Shown here one piece after another: positions 29,586-42,536 of a stretch of 64,000 nt of DNA. The notes under the pieces are model-generated. The model worked only from the letters and a program-made list of their open reading frames with translations, was not told the DNA's origin and did not search any database. The stretch's first letter is position 1, and each line of letters starts with the position of its first letter. Made by a program: the position numbers and the translations under genes. The DNA comes from Dipteris shenzhenensis (taxonomy: Eukaryota > Polypodiophyta > Polypodiopsida > Gleicheniales), in the NCBI GenBank assembly GCA_047967505.1, contig CM106538.1; one strand, written 5' to 3'.

Positions 29586-32500
29586 AAATGAGTTTTTTAG
29601 CATTAAAAAGTTTAATGGGACAAACTTTTCTTTGTGGAAAGAATAGATAAGGATGTGATTATTCAAAAGAAGCATATTAAACACTTGATGGGGATTGGAG
29701 CTAAGCCTACAAATATGTTTGAGGATGATTGGAATGAGTTGGATGCATTAGCAAAGTATACTGTTAGACTTCATCTTGGAGAGTCAGTTTATTTCATAGT
29801 AGTAAATGAGTAGACTACAGAAGATTTGTGGAAGAAATTATGTGCCACTTATGAGAAGGAAGTTGCCTCTAATAAAGTTAACCTCATGAAGAGGTTGTTT
29901 GAGCTGCAGATGAAGGAAGGAGTCTCCATTGCTTCTCACTTGAATGAATTCAATATTATTTTCAGCCAGCTTCAAGCTTAGAAGATGAATTTTAATGCGG
30001 AGACTAAGGCAATATTTCTCTTGTATTCATTGCCATCCTCATGGGATAACTTCTGTACGACTGTAACTCTGCACCTGGTGGAGTATTGAAGTTTGACGAT
30101 GTTGTGGGTAGCTTGTTGGCCGAGGAGATAAGACCTGAAGTCTATGGAAGGCAACAAGAAAATGCATCCTTAAATGTGCAAAGGGGAAGATCACAGTTCA
30201 GGGGGAAGTCCCAAGAAAGAGGGAAGTCTCATAGCAAATCCAAGGCACAAAACATTGAGTGTTACTATTGTGGCAAGAAGGGCCACATGAAAAAGGATTG
30301 ATACAAGCTAAAAAGAGAGCAAAAGGATAAGAAAAAGAATGCAAATTGGAGTGCAAATAATAGGGAAGACAGTCCAAGGGAGGACAAAGGAAAAATGAAG
30401 ATCGAGGAGATCAATGCAGTCAATGATAATAGTGACAATGACATTCTCTTCATGTCTAGTCTACTTGCAGATTTGCTTACCACTTCAGATGATGCATATT
30501 CCTAGGATTGGATTTTTGATTCTAGTGCTTCATTCCATGTTACTTTCCATAGGGAATGGTTCTCCCCTTATGACAATGGAAAGACAGGTTGTGTGCATCT
30601 TGGAAATAACTATGCATGTGACATAGTGGGATCATGTGACATAAAGTTTTCTTTTTCAAATGGGTCTGCATTTGTTTTGAAAAATGTGAGACGTGCCTAA
30701 GATGATCAAGAGTCTTATTTTAGCGGGTTAGCTAGATGATGCTAGTTTTCAGACCCCTTTTGGCTTTTAGAGTTGAAAACTACAGAACGGCTCTATGGTT
30801 TTGGCAAGGGATGCCAAGTGTGGGACATTGTATTCCTTACATGTATCAGGGCTGTCTGATCATGTTGTTGCAATAACTAAGCAGCCAAGTACTTCTTTGT
30901 GGCATTACAGGTGGGGGCACATGAGCTAGAATGAAATGAAACTCTTATGCCATTTGGGTTATGTACCGCATTTGAGTTTTTTTACTTTGAATTTTGTGAG
31001 CATTGTCTCTATGGGAAGCAGAATAAATCAGCTCAAAAAAGAAGGGAAAAAAAGAGCTTGAAAAGCTTGATCTAGTTCATTCAAATATATGTGGTCCCAT
31101 GCCTACACGATCATTAGGTGGGGCTGAATACTATGCGGCATTCATTGATGATGCAACTAGGAAAGTGTGGGCTTATGCGATAGCTTGAAAGAGCGATGTG
31201 TTCCAGGTATTTCAAAAATGGCTGGCTTTGCATTTCTATGATACACATGGGATCAAGAGGGAGCTCACATCCCCTCGTACACTAGAGAAAAATCTAGTTG
31301 CAAAACAGATGAACTGCACCATTTAGAAAAGGTTGCAATGTATGCTTTCCAATGCAAGTCTTTTTGGTGGTTTTTGGGCTAAGGCAATGAAGACTACAAT
31401 GCATGTGATCAATAGATCACCTAGCTCTCACCTAGTAAGAGTTTGGATGGTGGTATTCTTGAAGAGTTATGGAGTGGTAAGAAGCCCTCTTACTCTCATT
31501 TGCATATATTTAGGGGTGAGGCATATGCACATTTGCCAAAAGAGCTTCGAAAGAAGCTAGATCCTAAGTCTAGGAACTGCATCTTTTTGGGTTATGATGA
31601 AAGTGGAGAGATGGGCTATCATCTCTGGGATCCAGAATCAAAGAAGATCATACGAAGCCATGATGTGGTATTCAATGAGAAGAAGATGCATAAGACACCC
31701 ATGAGGGATGTGGAAATGAGAAGAATCACTTTCTAGGATGTGAATCCACCCAAATATGTTGATAGAAAACAAGCTGTCCATGCACCAAATGTGCAAGAAA
31801 TGGTGCCACCAGGTACACAATCAAGGGTAGATGATGGATTATCTATTGGTGGAAATGATGATCCAAAGGTGCTGATATGCAGGTGGGACAACAAGCTGAA
31901 ATGCCCTTGAGAAGATCATCCAGAGTGTCTAGACCGCCTGAGAGATTTGTTCCAAGGGCAAACTATGTGATGCTTACTGATTGCAGTGAGCCTTCTTGCT
32001 ATGGAGAGGCTATGATGTGTGAGGATCAGCACAAGTGGGTCTACAAGATGAAGGTCATCGATGATGATGCACCTAAGTTGGCTAAAAGGTGTAAGCAAGA
32101 GAAGGGTGTGGAGTTTGATGAGATCTTCTCTCCAGTTGTGAAGATGACCACACTTAGATGTGTACTTGGAAGTCTTGTGGCAGTAGAGGATATGTATCTT
32201 ATGCAGATGGATGTCAAGACAACTTTCTTGCATGGGGATTTGCATGAGGAAATTTACATGATATAGCTGGAAGGCTTTGAAGAAAAGGGCAAAGAGAATT
32301 GGCTTGCAAGCTGAAAAAGAGTCTCTATGGCCTTAAGCAAGTACCTAGAGAATGGTATCAGAAGTTTGATGCTTTCATTCAATCCCAAGGTTTCAAAAGA
32401 AATGAGATTGATCACTGCATCTACACTAAAAGGGCTAAGAATAATAACTTGATACTCCTGACACTTTAAGTGGATGATATGCTACTGGCTAGCAAGAAGA

Positions 32501-33128
32501 CTTATGAGCTCAATGCATTAAAGGACAAGTTGCATGAGGCCTTTGACATGAAGGATTTGGGACTTGCAGGTCATATTCTTGGTATGTGCATCACGTGTGA
32601 CCGAAGTAGGAAACTCCTTTGGCTTTCACAGAAGTAGTATGTTACAAAAGTGTTGCAGCGCTTCAATATGGAGGCGGGGAAGGTAGTAAGTACTCCATTG
32701 CCTCCATATGTGAAACTAAGTCAGGCAGATAGCCCCAAATCAGATGAGACAAGGCCATGATGGCAAAGATTTGTAATGCATCAACGATTAGGAGTCTTAT
32801 GTATGCTATGATAGCTACTAGACCAGACATTGCATTTGTAGTGGGAGTTGTTGGCTAGTACATGGCTAATCTAGGAAAGAGGCATTGGGAGGCAGTTAAG
32901 TGCATCATGACGTACATGAAGGATACCAAGGAGATGTGTATCTGCTTTGGCAGAGGAGAGATGCATGTACTTGGGTACACAGATACAGGGCATGTGGATA
33001 GCAGGAGATCCACTTCTGGTTAAGGGTTCATCTTTGTAGGTGGTGGAATGTCGTGGATGTCTCGCGCACAGAAGTGCATTGCTTTGTCTACCACAGAGGC
33101 CGAGTATGTTGCAGCCCTGGGGCACCAA
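29586..33128 (+). pseudogene. Ty1/copia polyprotein 2, decayed
   Basis: Gag begins with KKFNGTNFSLWKE (about 29605). Further on: LASHLNEF-like gag repeats, zinc knuckle CYYCGKKGHMKKD at about 30259 (its last Cys codon is lost), protease WIFDSSASFHVT at about 30510 (D-S-S for D-S-G), integrase core pieces YYAAFIDDATRKVWAY at about 31130, the integrase tail and LGYDESGEMGYHLWDP at 31443-31736, RT PVVKMTTLRCVL and MQMDVKTTFLHGDL at about 32.14-32.24 kb, and RNase H STTEAEYVAALGH at about 33080. Many stops interrupt it. Similarity stops at about 33128, before the rest of RNase H, so the 3' end is truncated. It is a different family from copia 1. Confidence 0.85.
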
Positions 33129-33553
33129 CTCAATGTGTAATATGTTACTAACCTCATCCAAAATCCATGGTATGGGGGGGACAAGGTCCATATATAATAT
33201 GTATGGATTTCCTTTAAAATTTTCAAATATACAAGGGAAAAATATGTAAATTTCATGTCCCCCCTCCCACAAAATATGTAAATTTCATGTCCCCCCTCCC
33301 ACAAAATATAAGGTATATACCTTTAAAAATATGCAAGATTTTAAGATTTGTACATATTTTTCATAATATGTGAGGCCCAGGGGGGGGGGGTCTTTTGGAT
33401 GGGGGGGGTAAAACAAAAAATACACTAAAATATGAAAACCCATCTCCTTTCAAATTAATGTAACTTTTTCATGTGTTACCCAAATTTCAAGGTGTAAATA
33501 CATATTTGAAGCTCTTTTAGTGTAGAACACAATCATGTTAATTTGAATAAGTT
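33129..33553. other. AT-rich stretch with two G runs
   Basis: AT-rich DNA with a G run at about 33380 and another at about 33403. No coding signal. It begins exactly where copia 2 is cut, so it may belong to the element or rearrangement that truncated it. Confidence 0.4.
33239..33302 (+). repeat. 32-bp tandem duplication
   Basis: Two adjacent, identical copies of a 32-bp unit containing ATATGTAAATTTCATG followed by CCCCCCTCCCAC. Confidence 0.9.
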
Positions 33554-33763
33554 CTACTCATGGCATATTGTAAAATTCATCTCATACTCAAGATTTTGAT
33601 AGGTTTTCTTACTAAAGGGAGTTGGTGCTCTATGCGGCAAAGAAACCAAGTCCCAAGTCTTATTCTTCATGAGTGAATGCATCTCTGGCACCAAGAGATG
33701 GTTAGTAATGCCAGGAGGTTTCAACTCAACCTTAGAGGTTGGAATCTTGCTAGAACTCCTCAT
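33554..33763 (-). pseudogene. Copia RT N-terminal fragment
   Basis: The minus-strand ORF contains EMHSLMKNKTWDLVSLP, the characteristic start of the Ty1/copia RT domain (EM..L..N.TW.LV.LP). The rest of RT is not found next to it. Confidence 0.75.
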
Positions 33764-34930
33764 TGGGAGAATCTTTAAATTTTTGCTGATTTAGAGAAAT
33801 CCTTTTAGATGAAACTCTACAAAATTCCTTAGGAATAGAAAATTCACTCCTCTTTTCTCTCTCTATTCATGGGGGGATTTCAATGAACCAATTGAGGTCG
33901 AGGCTTTGGACTTCCTCCCAAGGATTGAGCCCTTAGGAGTGCAATCATTGCTTTGAGGTTGAGGCTTGGAATTCCTCCCAAGTGTTGAGCCTTGGCAGAG
34001 TGCAATCATCGCTTCGATTGCTTCCTAAGGGTAACTAAGATGTTCTCATATACAAGGTTCCCAAGCTTCTGGCATAGAATGTTAGTGAAAATCTCTGATC
34101 TTCACATCAATTCTGGTAGACACATATGGATTTTGCAAGTCTACTATGCATAGGTTCAATGGTAATAAGAAGAACCCATTACTTAGGCATACATCTTGAA
34201 CCTCCAAAACATACACAGGTAAGATCTGTGTCATCACAAATCCACATACCTGGCCATTGTTTTGTGTCGAAAAGCATGGGCAAGATAGAGTACTTCAAAG
34301 AAAAAGAGGATAAGGAGATGGGAAATACCATGCCATGGACAAATATCCTCCACATGATGATTGGGACATGCCAACAAACAAGGCTATTGCCAACACTAGA
34401 CATGAGCTCGAAGGTGCAGATCTCATCAGTGCAGTCGAAGATGAGGCCGATGCCCTTATAATGGAAGTGGCTTCATGGAAAGGAGACTCATAAGGCTATT
34501 TTTAAAGAATATAAGAAAGAAGACTCATAAGGCTATTTTTTAATAATATAAGAAACATAAAAAGTCATTATACATGATGAAAAAGTGCTCATAAAAGAAA
34601 GTAGCATAGTTTTTCACCTGGGTAGATTTAAAATAGGTTTCACAACAATTCTCGATTTTATAGTTCTGAAGTATCAATAAGTGTCATACATATAATCATT
34701 TTTCATTGGTATCACTCATTCATGACTAGAGCTATTCTATACATATAATATATTCTTCTAAAGCTTCCTATGATATCACTTATACTTGCATCTTGAAACT
34801 AGCATAAATTGTAGTGTAACCAACAATCAAAACAAGGTCTAAATTTGATGTTATACATCATGTAAGGTCCCTTAAAAGCTCATGCTACTCCATGATATCA
34901 TATTAAATACATATAAAGAGTATGGTAAGT
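33764..34930. other. Unassigned, with a 61-bp tandem duplication
   Basis: At about 33893-34014 a unit of roughly 61 bp (GAGGTCGAGGCTTTGGACTT... GCAATCATTGCTTT) is repeated with several changes. The rest, including the plus-strand ORF at 34126-34461, shows nothing I recognise. Confidence 0.4.
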
Positions 34931-35700
34931 TTGGAACTTATGAGAGATCTCAATAATGGAAGCAGAATAGAAGAAGGTGAAAGAGAGGGAGAGCCAAAAG
35001 AGAGAGCCACACAAGTTTTGGTGGGTGCAGTGTTAAATTACACGATATAGCGAAACAAAAACTGAACAAAGAATAGAGAGTACACAGCATATTGAAGATG
35101 AGAATAAAATTTTCCTTCAATACTGATGTAGTACAGATGATGGCTCCGTCCACCCATGTGCTCCCACAATGGAGCTTGGATGGCGATCTAGACAGATACC
35201 AGGTGAAGCTCTACTAGCTAGATCTGATCTGATGCAATGGACTGGGAAGGTCGCCTCTTTATAGCTATGAGGGTGGTAGTCGGATCAACGTAGTCGGTGG
35301 AACTGACCAGTCAACCTAATCGATGGAGCTGACCAGTCAACCTAGTCGGTGGAACTGACTAGTCGTCCATGGAATATTCAGGGAATATTCCCCATACTGT
35401 CACCTCAGGGGCTCTCGCCCCCGAACCCCCACCCCCAACTAGGGGCCAGCTAGCCCCTGGACCCTAGCGAGAGCAAGGGGCTCCCACACAATCAAGAGAA
35501 TGTGCCTCGTTGTGCTACCAGCTTTCTACCATCAACGGTCTCATTGAGAGACCTCATCTAACATGCAAGTCAGGATCCATCTAGCGTCCCGGGATCACAC
35601 ATGGCTTCTCCTCATATGGGGGCCTTACAACTTGAGCACCTTGGACCACTGGTGGTTACCAGGAGGGTGGGGCATTGAGCATATCTAACATGCAGAACAT
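34931..35700 (-). mobile_element. Copia-type LTR, minus strand
   Basis: The minus-strand LTR begins TGTTAGATATGCTCAATGCC near 35695; a TATA-like CTATAAAG lies at 35257-35264. A 27-bp unit (GGTGGAACTGACCAGTCAAC) is repeated three times with changes at about 35285-35365. The far end near 34931 is approximate. The portion 35405-35700 is closely related to 55035-55312, where the sequence before TGTTAG is a clear polypurine tract. Confidence 0.6.
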
Positions 35701-35840
35701 CCTAATCTTCTATGTCATCCATATATGTGTGTGTTTGAGTATTGTACATAATTGGGGTTAAGTTACAGTGGCCTTTAACCCCCCAAAACCTCCCACTTAA
35801 AGGCCAATATGCTTTTCAGGGAGAACAACCAATGGACATA

Positions 35841-36080
35841 CTATCCAATGCCCATCAATACACGATAATACTCAAACCACTGACTAGGTAGACTCTTCAT
35901 CAGCATATCTATAGGGTTATCATCTGTATGAACCTTGACAAGCTCTATGCGCTTGTCCTCAAGTACCTCCTTGGTAAAATGGTACCTAACCTCAATGTGT
36001 TTGGTCTTTGCATGAAAGACCAGATTCCATGCTAGATGAATTGCTAGCACTCAATGTCAATATACATGTATGAAGCCCCA
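35841..36080 (-). pseudogene. Copia RNase H C-terminal fragment
   Basis: The minus strand gives NLVFHAKTKHIEVRYHF followed by VHTDDNPIDMLMKSLP. This is the conserved copia RNase H tail (N...H.RTKHI...H...., ....D.LTK.L). It ends 140 bp before the LTR start in the same orientation, as expected for a copia 3' end. A purine-rich GTGGGAGGTTTTGGGGGG lies between them. Confidence 0.8.
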
Positions 36081-36399
36081 AATCTCCCACTAGAGCCATA
36101 TAGCCTCCTTGCAACCCTCTATGGCTGGTTGTGAGGCCTTACAAAGTCATTGGGTTGGATGGCAATTCGTATCCTCCTTCCCATTGGTTGCCAATGGATG
36201 TCTTGGTTCTTCTTCCTTCCACCTCGCACCCCTTGCCCCACCCTTCTAGATAAGAGGCCCCCCAAACCACTCGCTCCTAACAAACCTTTTATATCCCCCT
36301 TGAAGGGCTTCTCTCAAGGCCTAGCATCCATCCATTCCCTCTCCCACTACAACTATGATAGGATGAAATGGAATATGCATAAGAATATTACCTATAAAT

Positions 36400-38600
36400 C
36401 TAGATAACTTGCCTCAGAATGGACATCAAAGATGAAGGCATCCCCATCTAATCCTCATAGTACCACAATCTAAAGTGGGATCCGTGATCTCATAAAGGCT
36501 CCTAGTCACATGTCCCTAGAGTGAAACTATCACCTGGAATAATCCAAGGGTATGAACTACATGAATCTACTGGATTCTCCTTGCAATTCCTATGAGGTGG
36601 CTTACTAATTGGAATTTGCAATCATCAGTGTGGAAGGCATTTAAATATGTCCCAAGAAACTCTAGAGGAAGTAGGGGGACTCTCACATGAAGACCACTTC
36701 ATATAGAGAGAAGTACTTAGTGGTTTACCATGCTCATCAAGTTATATTGTCATTCCACATGATTGGTTCCCTATCAATCTCTTCTTGATAGGTAGGGGAG
36801 ACCCTCCAAAGAGTACTCTAGAAACTTGCCCAAGCTTTTAGGATAGCAGCCATAAGAGGGTAGGGCAAAACCCAGAGATGCGCTAATGTAAAGATCCACC
36901 TAGTACTATCCTTCCAATCTGAATGTGTGGAAGGAGAGAAGGCCACTATGAATCTAATGAAGAAAAACTTCCAAGATTCCTACCCTGGCAAGAGTCCTCT
37001 AACCACCACCTTGCATAATAAGATTCTACTTTGCAAGTTTGGATCTATTATATTGAGGCCACCTTCCCACTTGGGTAGGATAAGAGACTCCCAAGCCACC
37101 CTATAGCTCTGGTATGTGCTAAACCAGTTAGACCACTCTAAATAAAACTCCTTATCAATCATATAAGCTAAGCAATGTAACCCCTAGAATGGCACCAATA
37201 GGAGCAAATAAACCATGTTGTGGCTAACAATACTTGGTTGACCATCACCATCCTAGAAGCAAGGTCAAGTTTGGTTCAGCTCTAAGGAAAAATCTTGCTC
37301 TAGGCACACACTCTCCAGTAGAGGGACAAACTACTAAAATAGAGAGATGCCCACGCCAACCTCGCAGCCCAAGTACCTCACAGAAACATCCCTCTTTGAT
37401 CCAAGTAAAACCAAAACCTCATCACTAATCCAAAAGCCATTGGATTTGTTCTAATTGATGTGTGCACCTGTAGCAATACAAAACAAATCCAAGGTTTCTC
37501 TTAAAGATGTCAGGCTCTATGTAGTGGCATTGTAAAAGCAGTGGTATCACCATCTAGCCTCCATCTAGCTCATTATCCAAGAGCTGCTCATCCGATTTAA
37601 GGGAAAGTCTTAGTTCAATAATGTTTGCCTAGGATCTCAAAAGTCTACTCATTACTTCAAACAAAAATAAATATAAGAAGTGGGCAAGAGGGCATCCCTA
37701 TCAATCTAATCTAGAAATCTAAAATCTCTCTCTCCTTTCTCTCTGATAAGCACGTGGTTGTGGGCTAATATGTATAAGGAGGAGGCCCGTCTTATCCACG
37801 CATTTGAAAACCCATAGCATGCAAGGGTGCCTTCCAAAAAATACTAATCTACTCTATCATATGCCTTTTCAAAATCTAAGAGTAGAATGATGAGGCACTC
37901 ACCACTTATTTGAAGCTTCCCAAAGAGATTAAAGATTATCAAAAATGCTTCTGCCATGCACAAAGACAGTCTATGTATCTTGAATATGATATGGAAGAAT
38001 GGATTATGTCCCAAAAAGTAATTAAAAAGGAAGGTGTTAGCCCATTTGAGCTTAGGCACCTACCCTTGTGAAGGTCAAGAAGTACACTCCCGAATTCAAA
38101 ATTGACATCAAGTAAATCTATCATATGTGGTTTCACCAATGCTGGAATACTCTGCTGGCATCCTCTCAAGTAGGTGAGTCAGAATCTGCTCAAAGATGGG
38201 AGGCATAAAAGTTTGTAGCAATCTGCATGACGGCATCAAGATCTACTTGGAATGATAGCTGAGGTGGGTGAGGGCTCCTTCTAATGCATAGGTGGTGGAG
38301 GAACCACTCTAATCGAGATCTAGCATGGGGTAGAATGTGCGAGGCATGTGATTGGTGTCGAATAGGATGGTAGTGTTAAAGGCACACTCTATTGAGTATG
38401 AGAAGGAGCTGCACAGAAGCTTTCTTATGTCCTTTCTTCTTCTTTAGGCAAATCTCTAGCAAAATTCTCAAAGATCTTGCATATTCAACACGTGTCTTGC
38501 CTCCCCGTGATCTCAACTCTCTGTTAAGAAAGAGAGCCATCCGGGCGATGGTGGAGCATGATGTAGTCATACAAAATGCTAGGGTCAGAGACAGAGACTT
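36400..38600 (-). pseudogene. LINE (non-LTR retrotransposon) remains
   Basis: The minus strand, with frame changes, gives MQIATNFYASH at about 38215, RCLSSNGLTPSFLITFWD (about 38070-38015), the RT motif LLLDFEKAYDRVD at 37844-37883 and then ACYGFSNAWIRRASSLY. Next come traces of the palm region near 37440-37560 (LRETLDLFCIATGAHIN) and a C-terminal VAWESLILPKWEGGLNIID at about 37040-37110. This order is that of plant L1-type LINE RT. The many stops mean it is dead. The 5' part beyond 38,300 is uncertain and the endonuclease was not recognised. Confidence 0.8.
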
Positions 38601-39035
38601 TAAAATCTACAAACACCATCTGATGTGTAATTGCCTTTGCCACTAAATGAGAAAACCAGGAAGGGCTGGGGGAAGGGGATCTCAGTGATCACTCCAAAGG
38701 TAGCTTGAATCGTGGCAAGGAGCCGATGGTAGACCTTGAAAAAATCTCAAAATCTCATGGTGGAGAGAGATCGTTTGCCCATCCTTCTCAACTAGGTCGA
38801 GAATCCAAGAGAGAAGGGCTTGAGTAAAATCATCCTAGAACAAAGCACCAAGGGATTAAGCTCTAAGGTATCAAAAGACACTTGAAAGAAACCTTGTTCC
38901 AAAAGTCTTATCACTACAACATCTCATTTTTTTAGAAGATACACATTCTCATGGCCAATTTGAAGTGGATGAGGATTGACTAGTTGGGTCACCGTTCATC
39001 AAGTTGATTCAAACCATTGTAAAATCTATCTAACT
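38601..39035. other. Unassigned, possibly distal LINE sequence
   Basis: The minus strand has weakly protein-like stretches continuing from the LINE but no motif I can name. Confidence 0.3.
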
Positions 39036-39285
39036 GTTAGGAGAAGGTAGGGTGGAGAAGGTAGAGCTAGAATGCAGGTAGGGTGGAGAGGGAAAAGCTG
39101 AGAGGGGTAAGGGTGAGGGAGGGGCCGAGGGCTGAGAGGGAGGGTTGAGAGGGGAGAGGCTAAGAGGGGAAAGGGGATAAATGTTGAGAGGGGAGAGGCA
39201 AAGAGGGGAAAGGGAGGGGCAGAGAAGGCAGAGGCTAAAAGGCTGAGAGAAGGGTAGAGTGAGGCTGAGAGAGCTAATGGGAATG
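39036..39285 (+). repeat. Purine-rich tract (GAGAGGGG-type)
   Basis: About 250 bp that is mostly G and A, with repeated GAGAGGGGAGAGGC, AAGAGGGGAAAGGG and GGCTGAGAG words. The minus-strand ORF across it (FPLLASPLST repeats) is a by-product. Confidence 0.8.
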
Positions 39286-42200
39286 GATAAGATTGAGCTA
39301 ACGGTAGAGCCTTCTTGGAGCTGATTCTTGTTGCAATTGAAGTAAAATTTAGAGCTGTTGAAGACACCTTGTTGGAGCTATAGAAAACTTTGTATGGAAG
39401 CAGCAAATGACCTCAACCTGAAGCTAGAAAGACCTTGACTTGCAATAGCTATCTCGAGGCAAAAGTACAATAAAGCTGTACAGAATGAATTGCAGCTTCC
39501 CAATCCCAAAATAACAGTGGGGTGGAGCATATTCAAGGTGCAAGATCCAAGGGGCAAAATCACAATTTGAAATAGTATGTCTTGGAGCAAATTTGAAGGC
39601 CAATTTGAACCTGTTAACAAGTTTCTTGATTCTGGAACTTGAGCAGCAAAACTTTGATCAAGTTGCAAGTGAAAATGAAAAAAAATTAGGAGCATCTTGT
39701 TTACCAACAAATATGACGCGTTGTTTACATACAAATATGACGTGTTTTTCATACTTTAGAAACCAGTAGAGGTATGACCTGATTTGGAGTAGAAGGTAGT
39801 GCAATAAGTTATGATGAGCAATCACGAATTGCAACTAGGAAGGTGAGGCAAGCTAAGGGGGAGAGGAAGAGAGGGAGGTGAGGAGGCTGAACAGTTTGTC
39901 TCCTTCATATGAAGTATTTTTTACTTCATCAAGTATTCTCCTAAAGGCACTACCTATCTCTTTTGATGAGCTGGTGGGTTTGTTGTTTGCAGAAGGAGGA
40001 AATGGTCTCTAATTGCTCCTGGTCACGATGAGCAAGCGCTTGCTACTCATGGCAAGGGAAAATTTCACAAATGAAACCTTTCCAAATAAGTGAATAAGAG
40101 TGATGTTTTGAACGACTATGTAGCATTTGACATGCGTATCTTATAGGCAAGGATTTTCAAGTAGCCCTAGATGATATGGATAAGATGTTTCCATGATTTA
40201 TAGCAATAGATGCTAGGGAGTTGGCATGCGACCTACTCCTTGACTCTTGAGACATCAATCCTTTCATGTTGACTATTGTCTAGTTTCCACACTCTACTTG
40301 GACTTTGTCACATTCTAAGTAGTTATTGGCAGTTATACTCATCATATTGTGCTTGATGTTGATGTTTAAACTTTGAAATTTGAAGATGTGAACTTTTAAA
40401 TAGCCAATATATATGTCAAATTTAAATTCAAAACTAAATCCTAGTTTTATAAACTTTGGAATCAATTCATTAGTCTTTTGGTTGTGGATTGCATGTACTA
40501 TGTACATTGCACAAGTTACTTTGTACATGAAATATGTATGTTCATGCAATTATTAAACTCATATTTATTATAGTTATGTATTAAGAACACATTTCGAAAG
40601 TGTTATTTTTTTAGAGTCTTTAGACAGTTCTATCTGAAGCATGTCTAATGTGTTGTGTCTTACATCTCAACATGACCCTGGCTAGGTAGATAACATGTCA
40701 TGCCTCTTGCTAAAATTTGGATAGGAATAAGAGGCTTTGCAACGTTTTTCAATGGCACATGTTGAGTTGAACTTTGTGAAGCATGTGGATATAAATTATA
40801 GTTGCAAAAACTTTATGCTTGTAAATTTTCACAAGTTTTAAGTAGTTTGCCAGAATAGCCATGAAGAAGTACTAATAGAGAAGACAAGCACACAGCAACT
40901 ACTCAAGCTACCTATTGGCAGGTGATAGTAGACATGCAACAAATAAGCTACCAAGAAGTTAATGCCTCAACTGGATTTTTGTGCAGGCAGCCATGGGCCA
41001 ATAGATTAGAAACATCAAGATGCCACATTAGCTAAGAACAATAGGCTATCAATAGCCAAGACCTTTGGACCATGTAGCTGGCCAAGGTTGTCGAGAGAAA
41101 GACCAACAGTTTGGTCCCAAAGATTATGGTCTCTTCCTCGATATGGACTTGCTAAACTTAGAGCTGGATTCTCACTAATTAGAATGTGTAAAAGATGAGC
41201 TTTTGGAACACAAAGATTGTGAAGACAAATTTGAGAAGAAAAGGAGGATTTTTCTAGATCAAGAAGCTCACGAAAATTGGACAGCCTAGCCAAGAAACCA
41301 AAGAATCCCAAAACACAAAACAATTACTCTCAGTTAATATAAAGCAAAATAAGGATGTAAAAGGAGGAGATAGCCACAGTAGAAACCATCCATCTTGGTG
41401 AAAAACAATTTTCAAAGGTATGATCGAGAAAAAAATGTTAGTCCTATTGCATGGTTGAACTATTACAAGAGCTACTTTTTGGTTTACATCACAAACTACA
41501 AACTAGCATAATATGGCTATATTTGAAATAGTCCCATGTTTGCAAATGGTAGTTCAACCACATCAACTAGCTTCCAAATATACCCATTTGGACCGAAGCC
41601 TTTCCCACATGGATTAAGGGGGTTGGGCTTCCATGAACACATCTAATCTGACTTCCAATCACCTCAAACATGCATCTAGTGGTATTCCTATTAGCTACAC
41701 CATCAACATCATAATATAGATGCAGGTAATCCCACATCATCATGAACAAGATGATGATAGTTATGATTATCAATAAAGGGGAGGAGTTTCCCAACAGGTT
41801 CCAATTATATGGCCAATCTAGAAGTCAATGTGTTATCAATCTTATCGATTTTGAGAGTTTTTTAGAACATCATCTTTTTCGAGGTAGTCGAGAGGGCTAG
41901 GTTCACAATCTCTCCATCGATATAGTGGACCTAATGTGTGAAAGTGGTGAATCAAACAAGGAGGCAAAATATTGTACTTCAAATATTTAAAGATGGGAAG
42001 ATGAAAAGGCTCTCAAAGTTGCATTAACATATGTAGAAAATGGTGATACTATTTTAGTACCTAACTACAAAATAGTCTTGACCTCACTGTTCAAGGGAGA
42101 GGCCCAAAGATCCTTAGCTCAGAGACAAAGGAATGTACATTAGAAGATAGTTAATTGTGTGGTAGATTGCAAATGAAGGGAAGTTGGGTAGTGGATAAGT

Positions 42201-42536
42201 TCTTAGTTGTCATGAAATTGCCCTACATAGTGCAACGAAATATTTTAGCAGCCCCTCTTAAATTGCACTACATAATTAGAGAGTGATTAGCAAGGATATT
42301 TTTTGATTTTTTTCAAATTTGAAAAAAGTTTCATATTATGGCACCAGAAATGATAAAGAAGGAAAAGATGTGGGTTAAGTCCCCACATGTAAGCTTCCAA
42401 ATGAAGAGAGCATCGGGGCATGATACCTATAGAAACATAAGAGGTATTAATGAGGCATGCACAATACATTGGTTGCCATGTGGGTAGCATGCATGAGTAT
42501 GATTAGATATGAGTTATGTAATCCTACACAATAATA
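39286..42536. other. Non-coding stretch
   Basis: About 3.2 kb of AT-rich DNA with only scattered short ORFs. I found no retroelement motif, terminal repeat or gene. Confidence 0.4.
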
